Positions 17,149 through 25,513 of a stretch of DNA of 64,000 nt are shown here, piece after piece. Each line of letters starts with the position of its first letter. Positions within the stretch are counted from its first letter, which is position 1. Under the pieces are notes generated by a model. It searched no databases. It was not told where the DNA came from and was given only the letters and a program-made list of their open reading frames with translations. The DNA lies in contig NZ_BONQ01000014.1 in NCBI RefSeq assembly GCF_016862795.1, positions 204,943 through 268,942 on the forward strand. The letters run 5' to 3'. Made by a program: the position numbers and the translations under genes. This stretch comes from Dactylosporangium siamense (lineage in GTDB: Bacteria; Actinomycetota; Actinomycetes; Mycobacteriales; Micromonosporaceae).

Positions 17149-17184
17149 TTGGTGTCACACCAAGATTAGTCGTACCGTGGCCGC
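17149..17184. promoter_or_regulatory. TetR operator and leaderless promoter of the glycosidase-like gene
   Basis: TTGGTGTCACACCAA (17149-17163) is a perfect 7-bp dyad around a central C. TACCGT (17173-17178) lies six nt before ATG 17185, a -10 element for a leaderless message. The dyad covers the expected -35 zone, so a bound TetR dimer would exclude RNA polymerase. A second, imperfect copy (CACCACAAATTTGGTG) overlaps on the left side. Confidence 0.7.
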
Positions 17185-18123
17185 ATGTTGCACTTCGGGA
17201 TCTATCCGGGCGGCCTCGGCGCCGACCTGAACGGCGTCATCACCCCTGGACCGCCGGAGGACGCGGCCCGCATCGACGAGCGGCTCGATGAGCTGCGACC
17301 ACAGCTCGTGCGCGGCTACGTGCACTACAGCGACGCCCTCGGCGGGCACCAGGAGGCGCCGCCCCGCCCGGCCCGGCACGCCACCAACGGCCGGCGGCTC
17401 GACCTCGTCGCCTGCTTCCACGAGCCGGGCGACGACCTCTCCGGCTGGCTGGCATACCTGCGCGGGCTCATCCGCGACCACGGCGACGTCCTGGCGACGC
17501 TGCAGGTCGGCGAGGAGGCCAACCACGCCGGCCCCGGTGGCGACGGCGGGTTCCCGCAGGTCCGGCGGGCGATCGTGGAAGGCGTCCTGGCCGCCCGGGA
17601 CGAGGTGGACCGGCTCGGGCTGGACGTGCTGATCGGCTGCAACTCCACCCCGGTCTTCGACCCCGGGCAGGACTTCTGGACCGCGCTGGGCCGCCTCGGC
17701 GGCGCCGAGTTCACCGGCGCGCTCGGCTACGTCGGCCTGGACTTCTTTCCCGACGTGTTCCGTCCGATACCGGTGGAGGCGTTCGCCGGCGCCGTCGGCG
17801 CGGTGCTGGACGGGTTTCGCTCCGCCAGCCTCGCCGCGGCGGGCATCCCCGCGTCGGTGCCGATCCACGTGACCGAGCACGGCTGGGCGACCGGCCCGGA
17901 CCGCTCGTTCCAGCGGCAGGCCGACGTCCTGGAAACGGTGGTGCGGACCGTCGACGAGCTGTCCGGGCCGCTGCACATCACCGCGTACGAGCACTTCTCA
18001 CTGCGCGACGCCGATTCGGACCACGCGGACCTCATGTTCCAGTTCGGGCTGGTCCGCTCGGACTACACGCCGAAACCCGCGTTCGCGCGGTTCCGCTCGC
18101 TGATCGGTGAACTGGGGCCGTGA
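17185..18123 (+). CDS. Putative clan GH-A-like glycosidase, cytosolic
   Basis: 312 residues with a TIM-barrel-like pattern. Candidate catalytic acids are the Glu in LQVGEEANHAG (mid-protein) and the Glu in IHVTEHGWATGPDRSFQRQ (about residue 230), which resemble the acid/base and nucleophile strands of clan GH-A glycosidases. It ends with AYEHFSLRDADSDHADLMFQFGLVRSDYTPKPAFARFR, resembling the terminal beta-8 region of such enzymes. No signal peptide is present. I do not recognise the exact family, so the substrate is unknown. The gene lies behind a TetR-type operator and ends in a strong hairpin terminator. Confidence 0.6.
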   Translation: MLHFGIYPGGLGADLNGVITPGPPEDAARIDERLDELRPQLVRGYVHYSDALGGHQEAPPRPARHATNGRRLDLVACFHEPGDDLSGWLAYLRGLIRDHGDVLATLQVGEEANHAGPGGDGGFPQVRRAIVEGVLAARDEVDRLGLDVLIGCNSTPVFDPGQDFWTALGRLGGAEFTGALGYVGLDFFPDVFRPIPVEAFAGAVGAVLDGFRSASLAAAGIPASVPIHVTEHGWATGPDRSFQRQADVLETVVRTVDELSGPLHITAYEHFSLRDADSDHADLMFQFGLVRSDYTPKPAFARFRSLIGELGP

Positions 18124-18128
18124 CACAC

Positions 18129-18160
18129 AACGGCCCGCGCTGTGGCGAGCGCGGGCCGTT
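18129..18160. terminator. Bidirectional hairpin between convergent genes
   Basis: A perfect 13-bp stem (AACGGCCCGCGCT / AGCGCGGGCCGTT) around a 6-nt loop lies 5 bp after the glycosidase stop and 22 bp before the end of the convergent protease gene. It has no U-tract, as is common for actinomycete terminators. Confidence 0.85.
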
Positions 18161-18182
18161 GCTGCGAAAGGGAGTTGCTGTC

Positions 18183-19874
18183 TCAGGGCGACTCGCCGAG
18201 CGTGACGGTGACCTGCTGCTCGGCGTTGTTGCGCTTGATGGTCATCGTGACCTGGTCGCCGACCTTCGCGGCCTGGACGGCGTTGATGAGGTCGGTCGCG
18301 CCGTTGATCGTCGTGGTGCCGATCTTCGTCACCAGGTCGCCGGTCTTGATGCCGGCCTTGTCCGCCGGCCCGCTGGCCACGACCCCGCCGATCAGGGCGC
18401 CGTTGTCGCCGTCGCCGAGCTGCACCCCGAGGTACGGGTGGCTGACCTTCCCGCCCTTCGCCAGCTGGTCGGCGGCGGAGCGGGCCCGGTTCGCGGAGAT
18501 CGCGAAGCCGACGCCGATGTTGCCGTTGCTGTCCTGGCCGGCGGTGAGGATCGCGGTGTTGATGCCGACGACCTCGCCGGCCAGGTTCACCAGCGCGCCA
18601 CCGGAGTTGCCGGGGTTGATCGCCGCGTCGGTCTGGATCGCGTCGGCGATCGACTTCGCGCCCTGCTCCCCCGAGCTGATCGTGCGGTGCAGCGCGCTGA
18701 CGATGCCCGCCGTGACGGAACCCTGCAGGCCGAGCGGGCTGCCGACGGCCAGGACGGTGTCGCCGACCCGCAGCGCGTCGCTGTCGCCGAACTTCGCCGC
18801 GGTCAGCCCCGACACGTTCTGCGCCTTGATCACCGCGATGTCCCCGGCCGGGTCCGTGCCGACGACCGTGGCGCTGGCGGTCTTGCCGCTGCTGAACGTG
18901 ACGGTCAGCTTCGTCGCGCCGGCCACCACGTGGTTGTTGGTGATGATGGTGCCGTCGGTGCTCATGATGACGCCGGAGCCCTCGCCCTCCTGCGTCGTGA
19001 TGTCCACGACGCTCGGCAGGACCGCCTCGGCGACGGCGCCGACCGAGCCACGCTCGAGGTTCGGCGCGGCGTTGCGGGTGACGACGGTCGTCGGACCGGC
19101 CTGGTCGTCGGCGAAGTTGGTCGCCACGAGCCCGCCGCCGAACGCCGACACGACCGCGATCACGACCCCGGCCACGATGAGCCCGGCGACCCGCCCGCCC
19201 CGGATGGGCTGCTGCGGCTGGTGCCCGTAGCCGGGCTGGCCGGACACCGGCGGGTAGCCCAGCGGGCCACCGGACGCGGGTTGCTGGCCGTTGTAGCCGT
19301 ACTGGCCGGGGTACGCCGGACCGCTCACGGGGTGCTGACCGGGCGTCTGCCCGGGCACGTGTCCGGGTGCTTGTCCGGGCATGTGTCCGGGCACGTGTCC
19401 AGGTGCCTGTCCCAGCGCGCCGACCGCCGGGAACGCGGCAGTGGTGGAGCCGTTGCCCGGCGCGCCGGTCGTCGGGAACGCGCCGGTGTGCTGCGTCATC
19501 GGGGTCGTCGGCCAGGTCTGCGTGCCCGGCGCGGCCCGCCCCGGCATCCCCGGGACGACCTGGGCGGCGGGCAGCCCGGGCGTCTGGGCACCGGTGACGT
19601 GCTGCGGATGTCCCGGCAGCGGCGTGGTCGAGGCGCCGGACAACGCCGGCGGGAACGGTCCCGCCGGGACCGGCCCGGTGCTGTCCCCGGCGCCCTGCGC
19701 ACCGGCCGGCGCACCGGCCGGCGCACCAGCCGGCCTGGCCCAGATCGGCGCCGGCCCGGAGGTCTGCGGGAGGTCAGAGGTCTCCGGCGAGCTGTGCGCA
19801 CCCGGCGGCTGACCCGGCGTCGCGGGATGTGCTGCGGCGGGCGGTGCGCTCCACTGGCGGTCCTCGTCACTCAT
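18183..19874 (-). CDS. HtrA/DegP-like S1C serine protease with PDZ domain, membrane anchored
   Basis: 563 residues from ATG 19874. A long Pro/Gly/Gln/Ala-rich cytosolic N-terminus of about 210 residues contains PGH/PGQ repeats. One TM helix follows (GLIVAGVVIAVVSAFGGGLVA). The trypsin-like protease domain has the full triad: His in ITNNHVVAG, Asp in PAGDIAVIKA, Ser in PGNSGGALVN. A single PDZ domain occupies the C-terminal roughly 85 residues (LIGGVVASGPADKAGIKTGDLVTKIG). It should degrade or chaperone misfolded extracytoplasmic proteins. Length and layout match actinobacterial PepD/HtrA proteins. It is monocistronic and convergent with the glycosidase-like gene. Confidence 0.95.
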   Translation of the reverse strand: MSDEDRQWSAPPAAAHPATPGQPPGAHSSPETSDLPQTSGPAPIWARPAGAPAGAPAGAQGAGDSTGPVPAGPFPPALSGASTTPLPGHPQHVTGAQTPGLPAAQVVPGMPGRAAPGTQTWPTTPMTQHTGAFPTTGAPGNGSTTAAFPAVGALGQAPGHVPGHMPGQAPGHVPGQTPGQHPVSGPAYPGQYGYNGQQPASGGPLGYPPVSGQPGYGHQPQQPIRGGRVAGLIVAGVVIAVVSAFGGGLVATNFADDQAGPTTVVTRNAAPNLERGSVGAVAEAVLPSVVDITTQEGEGSGVIMSTDGTIITNNHVVAGATKLTVTFSSGKTASATVVGTDPAGDIAVIKAQNVSGLTAAKFGDSDALRVGDTVLAVGSPLGLQGSVTAGIVSALHRTISSGEQGAKSIADAIQTDAAINPGNSGGALVNLAGEVVGINTAILTAGQDSNGNIGVGFAISANRARSAADQLAKGGKVSHPYLGVQLGDGDNGALIGGVVASGPADKAGIKTGDLVTKIGTTTINGATDLINAVQAAKVGDQVTMTIKRNNAEQQVTVTLGESP

Positions 19875-19952
19875 GATGTCCACCTTGCACAACGCACCTC
19901 CGCCCAAACTGGACTTATCCTGGGAACTCGCCGTGAGCCTCGCGCACGGTGC

Positions 19953-20843
19953 TCAGCGTGCCACCACCGGGTCACGGTCGACCAGCGCCGGCACGCCGTC
20001 GGGGCGACGGCGGGACACCAGGAGCAGGCCCGCCGCGCCGAGCAGCACCGTCACCACGACCGAACTGGCGACCGGGGAGAACAGCGCGTCGGCGTGACCG
20101 CTGAAGCCGAGGTGACCGTCGACGACCAGCGGCGTCGCGATCGCGTTGGTCACGCTGTGCAGGACGACACCCGGCCAGATCGAGCCGGTGCGGACCCGCA
20201 TCTCACCGTAGAGCACGGCGGCCACGGTGAGGCCGGCGAACATCAGCACCAGGAAGAGCGGCCACGACAGTGACGTCACGAGGCGCAGGTCGGCGGCGGA
20301 GGTCCACATCAGGTAGAGCGGCAGATGCCACGCCGACCAGACGACCCCGACCAGCAGGTGCGGTGCCAGGCGGCCGGGCAGGCCGAGCGCCATCGCCGTG
20401 CGCGTGCCGTACCCGCGGAAGATGAACTCCTCGAGCGGATTCTTGATCACCTGGACCGCGAAGACGGTGAGGAAGGCGGCGATCAGCGGTGCGTCGCCCG
20501 TCCAGGAGAACGTCACCGCGCCCACGGCGACGCCGGCGCCGACGCTGACGGCGGTGATCACCGGATACAGCAGCGCGGCGGCGGCGAACCAGCGGGTGCG
20601 GTGCGGGAACCGGAGGGTGAGGCCCAGTGGGCCGGCGCCGTCGCGGGAGGCGAAGTGGAGCACGACCGCGGCGATCACCGGGCCGAGGATGAACAGCAGC
20701 ATGCCGGGGGTGCCGCCGCTGTCGCTGAAGGCGGCGTCGTTGGCGAGGTCGGTGCCGGCGGCCAGGTCGGCGGCGACGCCGAGCCAACCGGCGCCGACGA
20801 CCGCGACGGTGAAGAGGACGAAGTTGCGCCGGGCGCGGGTCAT
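19953..20843 (-). CDS. CPBP-family intramembrane glutamic endopeptidase
   Basis: 296 residues with about eight TM segments. CPBP/Abi motifs are present: EEFIFRGYG (motif 1, Glu-Glu-x3-Arg), WSAWHLPLYL (motif 2, His) and LHSVTNA (motif 3, His/Asn). Rce1-like members are intramembrane proteases, and bacterial ones are often tied to bacteriocin self-immunity or membrane-protein processing. The start overlaps the stop of the PadR gene (ATGA at 20840-20843), so the protease is co-translated with its likely regulator. The C-terminus is polar and short. The substrate is unknown. Confidence 0.9.
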   Translation of the reverse strand: MTRARRNFVLFTVAVVGAGWLGVAADLAAGTDLANDAAFSDSGGTPGMLLFILGPVIAAVVLHFASRDGAGPLGLTLRFPHRTRWFAAAALLYPVITAVSVGAGVAVGAVTFSWTGDAPLIAAFLTVFAVQVIKNPLEEFIFRGYGTRTAMALGLPGRLAPHLLVGVVWSAWHLPLYLMWTSAADLRLVTSLSWPLFLVLMFAGLTVAAVLYGEMRVRTGSIWPGVVLHSVTNAIATPLVVDGHLGFSGHADALFSPVASSVVVTVLLGAAGLLLVSRRRPDGVPALVDRDPVVAR

Positions 20844-21379
20844 TGCTCCCCCTGCAGGGTGTCGAGGCATTCGTCGGCCCAGGCGACCGATGCCCGGGCA
20901 TGGTGGATCCCGGCGAGGACGGTCATGCGGATGAACGGCCAGTCGGGCGTGTCGCCCTCCGCGGCCTGCAGCCCCGCGAGGAGCCGCTCGTATTCGGCGA
21001 GCTGCGACGAGGCCGCGTCCCGGGCCGACCGCAGCAGCTCCCGGCACCGGTCCCGGCCGAGCACCCGGCCGAAGAAGAGCCGCAGCAGCAGCCCGTTTCG
21101 CGGCGGGCTCTCCTGCACGGGCTCGTTCAGCAGCTCGATCAGCCTGGCCGTGCCGGACTCGGTGATGGCGAAGACCGACGAGCGGGCCCTGGCGCCGCCC
21201 CGGCGCTCGACGTGGCCCGCGTCCTCGAGGGCCTGCAGCGTGGGGTAGATCTGGCCGAAGCTCTCGCTCCAGAAGTGCCCGAGCACGTCCCGGATCGCCT
21301 CGCGCAACGCGTAGGCCGTCATCGGCTCGACGCTCAGCCCGCCCAGGACCGCGACCTGTGTCTGACTGGATCTGCTCAT
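20840..21379 (-). CDS. PadR-family transcriptional regulator
   Basis: 179 residues from ATG 21379, with GAGG 5 nt upstream; GTG 21385 is the alternative. The winged HTH is at residues about 8-80 (LGGLSVEPMTAYALREAIRDVLGHFW, IYPTLQALEDAGHVERR), typical of PadR. A helical C-terminal dimerisation domain (Vir_C-like) follows, with LRSARDAASSQLAEYERLLAG. It heads a two-gene operon with the CPBP protease and has an AT-rich palindrome right before it, so autoregulation is likely. Confidence 0.92.
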   Translation of the reverse strand: MSRSSQTQVAVLGGLSVEPMTAYALREAIRDVLGHFWSESFGQIYPTLQALEDAGHVERRGGARARSSVFAITESGTARLIELLNEPVQESPPRNGLLLRLFFGRVLGRDRCRELLRSARDAASSQLAEYERLLAGLQAAEGDTPDWPFIRMTVLAGIHHARASVAWADECLDTLQGEQ

Positions 21380-21388
21380 GACCACCTC

Positions 21389-21420
21389 ATATATCTGTCA
21401 GATATTTCTAACAGATATAT
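21389..21420. promoter_or_regulatory. PadR operator
   Basis: A 10-bp inverted repeat, ATATATCTGT-N12-ACAGATATAT, is placed 10 bp upstream of the PadR start. A third half-site is nested in it (ATATCTGTCAGATAT, 21391-21405). The AT-rich palindrome in GC-rich surroundings overlaps the only plausible promoter of the PadR-CPBP operon. PadR proteins are known to bind ATAT-flanked dyads. Confidence 0.75.
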
Positions 21421-21426
21421 GGGCCC

Positions 21427-21450
21427 GAAAACAAGGCGCCCGAAGGCGCC
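21427..21450 (-). terminator. Intrinsic terminator after tmsB
   Basis: On the minus strand the stem GGCGCC / GGCGCC closes a TTCG tetraloop and is followed by the T-rich TTGTTTTC. UUCG is an extra-stable tetraloop. The hairpin lies 18 bp after the methyltransferase stop. Confidence 0.8.
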
Positions 21451-21467
21451 CTGTCTTGCAGAGGAGG

Positions 21468-22784
21468 TCAGGCGGTCCAGTCGGGCCGCAACGGGTAGGA
21501 GGAGTCGCCCAGGCGGGTGGTCTTCGTGCCCAGGATCTGGTGGAGCTGGATCTGGTTGCGTTCGAAGGCGAACCGGGAGCCGGCCATGTACAGCCCCCAC
21601 ACCCGCGCCGTGCCGACGCCGACCTCGTCGACGCAGGCGTCCCAGTGCTCGACGAGGTTGCGGTTCCACCCGGCGAGGGTGTGCGAGTAGTGCATCCGCA
21701 GGTTCTCCTCGTGCTGCACCTCGAACGCCGCGTCGTGCACCGCGCTGACGAGCTTGCCGGGGCTGGCGAGCTCGCCGTCCGGGAAGACGTACCGGTCGAT
21801 GAACGCGCCGGTGCGGTGCGAGGTGCGGTTGTCGGCGCGGGTGATGCAGTGGTTGAGCAGCCGGCCGCCGGGTTTGAGCCGGTCCCGCAGCGTCTTGAAG
21901 TACCGCGGGTAGTTGCGCAGCCCGATGTGCTCGGTGAGGCCGATGGAGCTGATCGCGTCGAAGTGCTCCAGCGGCGCGTCGCGGTAGTCCAGGTGGCGGA
22001 CCTCGGCGAGGTGACCCAGCCCCTCGCGTTCGATCGCGGCCTGTGCCCACGCGGCCTGCTCGCGCGACAGCGTCACGCCGAGGGCCTTGACGCCGTACTC
22101 GCGGGCCGCGTGCCGGACCATGCCGCCCCAGCCGCACCCGACGTCGAGCAGCCGCATGCCGGGCTTGAGCGCGAGCTTGCCGGCCACCAGGTCGTACTTG
22201 TTGGACTGGGCCTGCTCGAGGGTGTCGCTCGGCGAGCGGTACACCGCGCAGGTGTAGGTCATCGACGGGCCGAGGACCTTCTCGTAGAAGGCGTTGGAGA
22301 CGTCGTAGTGGTGGTGGATGGCCTCGGCGTCGCGGCCTCGGCCGTGGCGCAGGCCCTGCAGGGTCCGCTTCCAGTTGGGCAGGTGCTCCTGCGGCGGGGG
22401 CGGCGGCGGGCGCAGCCGCTCCCAGCCGAGGCCGCGCACCAGCCGGAGGGCGTCGGCGGGTGACGGCATGCGCAGCTCGAGACCCTCGAGGGCCTTGAGT
22501 GCCTCATACGGGTCGCCGGGGTGCACGCCGCGCAGTTCGAGGTCGCCCGTCACATACGCGCGGGCCATGCCGAGGTCACCGGGGGCGGTGAGCAGGTAGG
22601 TCAGGCCACGTTCGGAGGCGACGTGCAGGCCGATCGCCGCCGTGGCGGGGCCGACCGCGCTGCCGTCGTACGCGGTGATGCGCACGGCCGGCTCGCTCGT
22701 CGTGACGGCGCGGACGATGTCCGCGACGGTGGGCATCGGCGGCCGCTGCCGCGGCGCCGAGGAACGTTTGTTGGTGATGGTCAT
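21468..22784 (-). CDS. tmsB: SAM-dependent fatty acyl methyltransferase, TmsB/BfaB-like (CFA synthase family)
   Basis: 438 residues of the cyclopropane-fatty-acid-synthase (CMAS) family. It has an N-terminal roughly 130-residue domain, then HHHYDVSNAFYEKVLGPSMTYTCA, the SAM motif LLDVGCGWGGMVRHAA (about residue 215) and the downstream SSIGLTEHIG. It follows, with an ATGA overlap, a FAD-dependent oxidoreductase. This pairing matches tmsA-tmsB (bfaA-bfaB), which build 10-methyl-branched fatty acids: TmsB methylates the delta-9 double bond of phospholipid oleoyl chains to a 10-methylene, and TmsA reduces it. The pair, rather than sequence detail alone, supports tmsB over a plain cyclopropane synthase. 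The product acts at the inner membrane face. Confidence 0.8.
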   Translation of the reverse strand: MTITNKRSSAPRQRPPMPTVADIVRAVTTSEPAVRITAYDGSAVGPATAAIGLHVASERGLTYLLTAPGDLGMARAYVTGDLELRGVHPGDPYEALKALEGLELRMPSPADALRLVRGLGWERLRPPPPPPQEHLPNWKRTLQGLRHGRGRDAEAIHHHYDVSNAFYEKVLGPSMTYTCAVYRSPSDTLEQAQSNKYDLVAGKLALKPGMRLLDVGCGWGGMVRHAAREYGVKALGVTLSREQAAWAQAAIEREGLGHLAEVRHLDYRDAPLEHFDAISSIGLTEHIGLRNYPRYFKTLRDRLKPGGRLLNHCITRADNRTSHRTGAFIDRYVFPDGELASPGKLVSAVHDAAFEVQHEENLRMHYSHTLAGWNRNLVEHWDACVDEVGVGTARVWGLYMAGSRFAFERNQIQLHQILGTKTTRLGDSSYPLRPDWTA

Positions 22785-24157
22785 CGTCGCCCCACTACCT
22801 TGTCGTAGAGGTCGGTCAATCTGTGGTCGGGGTCGTAGCGGTCCTTCGCGGCGCGGTACGCGGCGGCACCGTAGAGCCGGTCGAAGGTTTCCCTGTCGTA
22901 GTACGCGTCGGAGTACAGCGACTTGTGGCCGCCGAACTCGGACACCTTTGCCTCGATGGCCCGGTTGACGTCGCCGTCGGCGGCGCCGGGCACGATCGGC
23001 ACGGTGCCCCAGAATCCGACGTTCACGTAGGGCTCGCCCGCGTGCATCGGGTAGAGGGGCCAGGCGGTGCCGGAGCGCAGGCGCAGCGGGCACAGCCAGA
23101 TCGGTGCCATCGGCACGTTGTCGGTGAACCAGTGCAGGAACTTCCCGGTCAGGGCCAGTGGCAGCTCGACGTCCTGCACCACCCGCTCCCGGTCGGGGTT
23201 GCCCCGCCAGCGGTCGACCTTCGCGGCGACGCCGTAGCGGTTCTCCAGCCGCACGATGCGGTGGTAGACGTCGCTGCGGCGCAGCCTGGTCGGCCACAAC
23301 CGCCGCAGGAGCGGCTGTTGCGCGCCGAACGCGGCCGAGCACCAGAACCAGTCGGTGTCCCACCGCCACAGGTAGTCGTAGGCGGTGAGGTGGTCGGTCG
23401 CCTTGGACCGCAGCGACTGGTAGTAGACCGACTGCCCGGTGTAGTCGCTCGTCGTGCCGGTGCCGCCGAAGCTGCCCAGCACCAGGTAGGACTCCTCCGG
23501 GCGGAACACGACGCCGTCCATGACGTCGACGTCCACGCCGTCCCAGCGCCCGGTGCGCATCACCTCGCCGACGGCTTCGAGGAGGTCCTCGACGTCGTCG
23601 AAACGGATGTTGCGCAGCGCCACCTGCGGGCTGATGGGCTGCAGCTCGATGCGCAGCCGGGTGGCATACCCGAGACTGCCCAGCGAGTTGGGGAACGCGG
23701 CGAACAACGAAGCGTGCTCGTTGTCGGGCCGGGCCGTGACGACCTCACCGGCACCGGTGAGGATGTCGAGCTCGATCACCGACTCGTGCGGCAGTCCGTG
23801 CCGCCACGAGGTGGCCTCGATGCCGAGGCCGGTGACGGCGCCGCCGAGCGTGATGGTGCGCAGCTGCGGCACGACCAGCGGCATCAGCCCGTGCGGCAGG
23901 GTCGCGTCGACGAGGTCCTCATACGTGCACATGCCCTGCACGTCGGCGGTCCGGCCCAGGGGGTCGATCTCGATGACGCCGTCGAGGCCGCTGACGTCGA
24001 GGCCGGCAGGTCCGGCCGCGGATCTCGGGCGGAACAGGTTGGATGTCTTCTTGGCCAAGCGGACCGGGCTGCCGTCCGGCACCGCCGCATACGAGGCTCG
24101 CAGCACGGCCACCGCGCGCTCGTGCTCGGGTCTCCCTTTCGGGTTGATCCGTCTCAC
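22781..24157 (-). CDS. tmsA: FAD-binding oxidoreductase, TmsA/BfaA-like 10-methylene reductase
   Basis: 458 residues from GTG 24157, which has an almost ideal Shine-Dalgarno (AAAGGAGGTGATC) 3 nt upstream; the longer open frame to 24232 is not needed. The PCMH/FAD_binding_4 domain spans residues about 20-200 (GVIEIDPLGRTADVQGMCTYEDLV, LRTITLGGAVTGLGIEATSWRHG), resembling delta-24-sterol reductase-like proteins. The C-terminal cap is rich in aromatic residues. It lies directly before and overlaps the CFA-family methyltransferase, as in tmsAB operons, where this enzyme reduces the 10-methylene acyl intermediate with NADPH. Presence of 10-methyl C18:0 in many Micromonosporaceae fits. Confidence 0.8.
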   Translation of the reverse strand: MRRINPKGRPEHERAVAVLRASYAAVPDGSPVRLAKKTSNLFRPRSAAGPAGLDVSGLDGVIEIDPLGRTADVQGMCTYEDLVDATLPHGLMPLVVPQLRTITLGGAVTGLGIEATSWRHGLPHESVIELDILTGAGEVVTARPDNEHASLFAAFPNSLGSLGYATRLRIELQPISPQVALRNIRFDDVEDLLEAVGEVMRTGRWDGVDVDVMDGVVFRPEESYLVLGSFGGTGTTSDYTGQSVYYQSLRSKATDHLTAYDYLWRWDTDWFWCSAAFGAQQPLLRRLWPTRLRRSDVYHRIVRLENRYGVAAKVDRWRGNPDRERVVQDVELPLALTGKFLHWFTDNVPMAPIWLCPLRLRSGTAWPLYPMHAGEPYVNVGFWGTVPIVPGAADGDVNRAIEAKVSEFGGHKSLYSDAYYDRETFDRLYGAAAYRAAKDRYDPDHRLTDLYDKVVGRR

Positions 24158-24192
24158 TCGATCACCTCCTTTCCTGTGAAGGTCCCCGTGAC

Positions 24193-24233
24193 CTTGCACA
24201 TTCCAGGTGTTCAAGAGTTGAAACTTGCACATT
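24193..24233. promoter_or_regulatory. Direct repeat upstream of tmsAB
   Basis: CTTGCACATT occurs at 24193-24202 and again at 24224-24233, 31 bp apart (about three helical turns), flanking a small TTCAA-GAG-TTGAA dyad (24210-24222). It lies 36 bp upstream of the tmsA start in the 132-bp gap after the sigma-factor gene. Regular phasing suggests binding sites for an unidentified regulator. Confidence 0.5.
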
Positions 24234-24289
24234 AGGCAAGATCAACCAATGGCTGGTGATCAACCTCACGGCACGCGCCGGTAACTTGA

Positions 24290-25513
24290 CTAAGCGAGTT
24301 CCCCGAGTCTCCTGGCGAGGTACCGCCGCTCCGCGTCCGTGCCGACGATCGACAGCGCCTCACGGTATGCCACCACCGCCTCCTCCCGCCGCCCGAGCCG
24401 GCGCAGCAGATCCGCCCGGGTCGCCGGCAGCAGGTGATATCCGGTGAGGTGACCGTCGTCACGCAGCGCGTCGACGAGCGCCAGCCCGGCCGCGGGCCCG
24501 TCGGCCATCGCCACCGCGACCGCCCGGTTCAGCTCCACGACCGGCCCCGGGGCGAGGCGGGTGAGCTGCCCGTACAGCAGGCTGATCTGCGGCCAGTCGG
24601 TCTCCTCGGCGCGGCGCGCGGACGCGTGGCACGCCGCGATCGCCGCCTGCACCTGGTAGCGGCCGGCCCGGCGGCGGCGCAGCACCCGGTCGAGGATCGC
24701 CAGGCCCTCCTCGATCCGCGGGTGATCCCAGGCCGTGCGGTCCTGCTCCTCGAGCGGCACCAGGTCCCCGCCGGCGTCCAGGCGGGCGGGGCGGCGGGCC
24801 TCGTGCAGCAGCATCAGCGCGAGCAGGCCGTGCACCTCGGGCTCGTCGGGCATCAGCGCGGCCAGGACCCGGCCGAGCCGGATCGCCTCGGCGCTGAGGC
24901 CACCCCTGATGAGCACCTCGCCGGCGGTCGCCGCGTAGCCCTCGTTGAACAGCAGGTAGACCACGGCGAGGACCGCCTCGAGCCGCTCCGGCAGCAGGTG
25001 CGCGGGCGGCACCCGGAACGGGATCGCGGACCGGCGGATCTTGTTCTTGGCGCGCACCAGGCGCTGGGCCATGGTGCGCTCCGGCACCAGGAACGCCCGC
25101 GCGATCTCCGCCGTGCTGAGCCCGGCGAGGCTGCGCAGGGTCAGCGCCACCCGGGCGTCCAGCGACAGCGCCGGATGGCAGCAGGTGAAGATCAGCTGCA
25201 GCCGGTCGTCGGGCACGGCGTCGGGTTCCTCGTCCCAGGGGTCGGGTTCCGGCGTCGACATCGCAACCTCCCGCAGCTTCCCGGCCTCGACGGCGTCGCG
25301 GCGCAGCCGGTCGAGGGCCCGGTTCCGGGCGGTGGTGGTGAGCCAGGCCCCCGGCCGCCGCGGCACGCCGTCGACGGGCCAGCGCACGAGTGCCTGGGCG
25401 AACGCGTCCTGGGCGCACTCCTCGGCGAGGTCCCAGTCGCCGGTGGACCGGATCAGTGTCGCCACGATCCGGCCCCATTCCTCGGCGTAGACGGCGGCGA
25501 GGAGCTCCCTCAC
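24290..25513 (-). CDS. ECF-type RNA polymerase sigma factor of the YCII-linked family (DUF6596-like)
   Basis: 407 residues from GTG 25513, which overlaps the YCII gene stop (GTGA). Region 2 is residues about 5-80 (VYAEEWGRIVATLIRSTGDWDLAEECAQDAFAQAL). Region 4 is at about 125-180 (LRSLAGLSTAEIARAFLVPERTMAQRLVRAKNKIR). The long helical C-terminal extension (YLLFNEGYAA, ALMLLHEARRPAR, GPVVELNRAVAVAM) is TPR-like and diagnostic of this large sigma subfamily. It is classically encoded beside YCII/DGPF proteins, as here. No anti-sigma gene is adjacent; the extension and the YCII protein are thought to replace it. The target promoters are unknown. Confidence 0.93.
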   Translation of the reverse strand: MRELLAAVYAEEWGRIVATLIRSTGDWDLAEECAQDAFAQALVRWPVDGVPRRPGAWLTTTARNRALDRLRRDAVEAGKLREVAMSTPEPDPWDEEPDAVPDDRLQLIFTCCHPALSLDARVALTLRSLAGLSTAEIARAFLVPERTMAQRLVRAKNKIRRSAIPFRVPPAHLLPERLEAVLAVVYLLFNEGYAATAGEVLIRGGLSAEAIRLGRVLAALMPDEPEVHGLLALMLLHEARRPARLDAGGDLVPLEEQDRTAWDHPRIEEGLAILDRVLRRRRAGRYQVQAAIAACHASARRAEETDWPQISLLYGQLTRLAPGPVVELNRAVAVAMADGPAAGLALVDALRDDGHLTGYHLLPATRADLLRRLGRREEAVVAYREALSIVGTDAERRYLARRLGELA

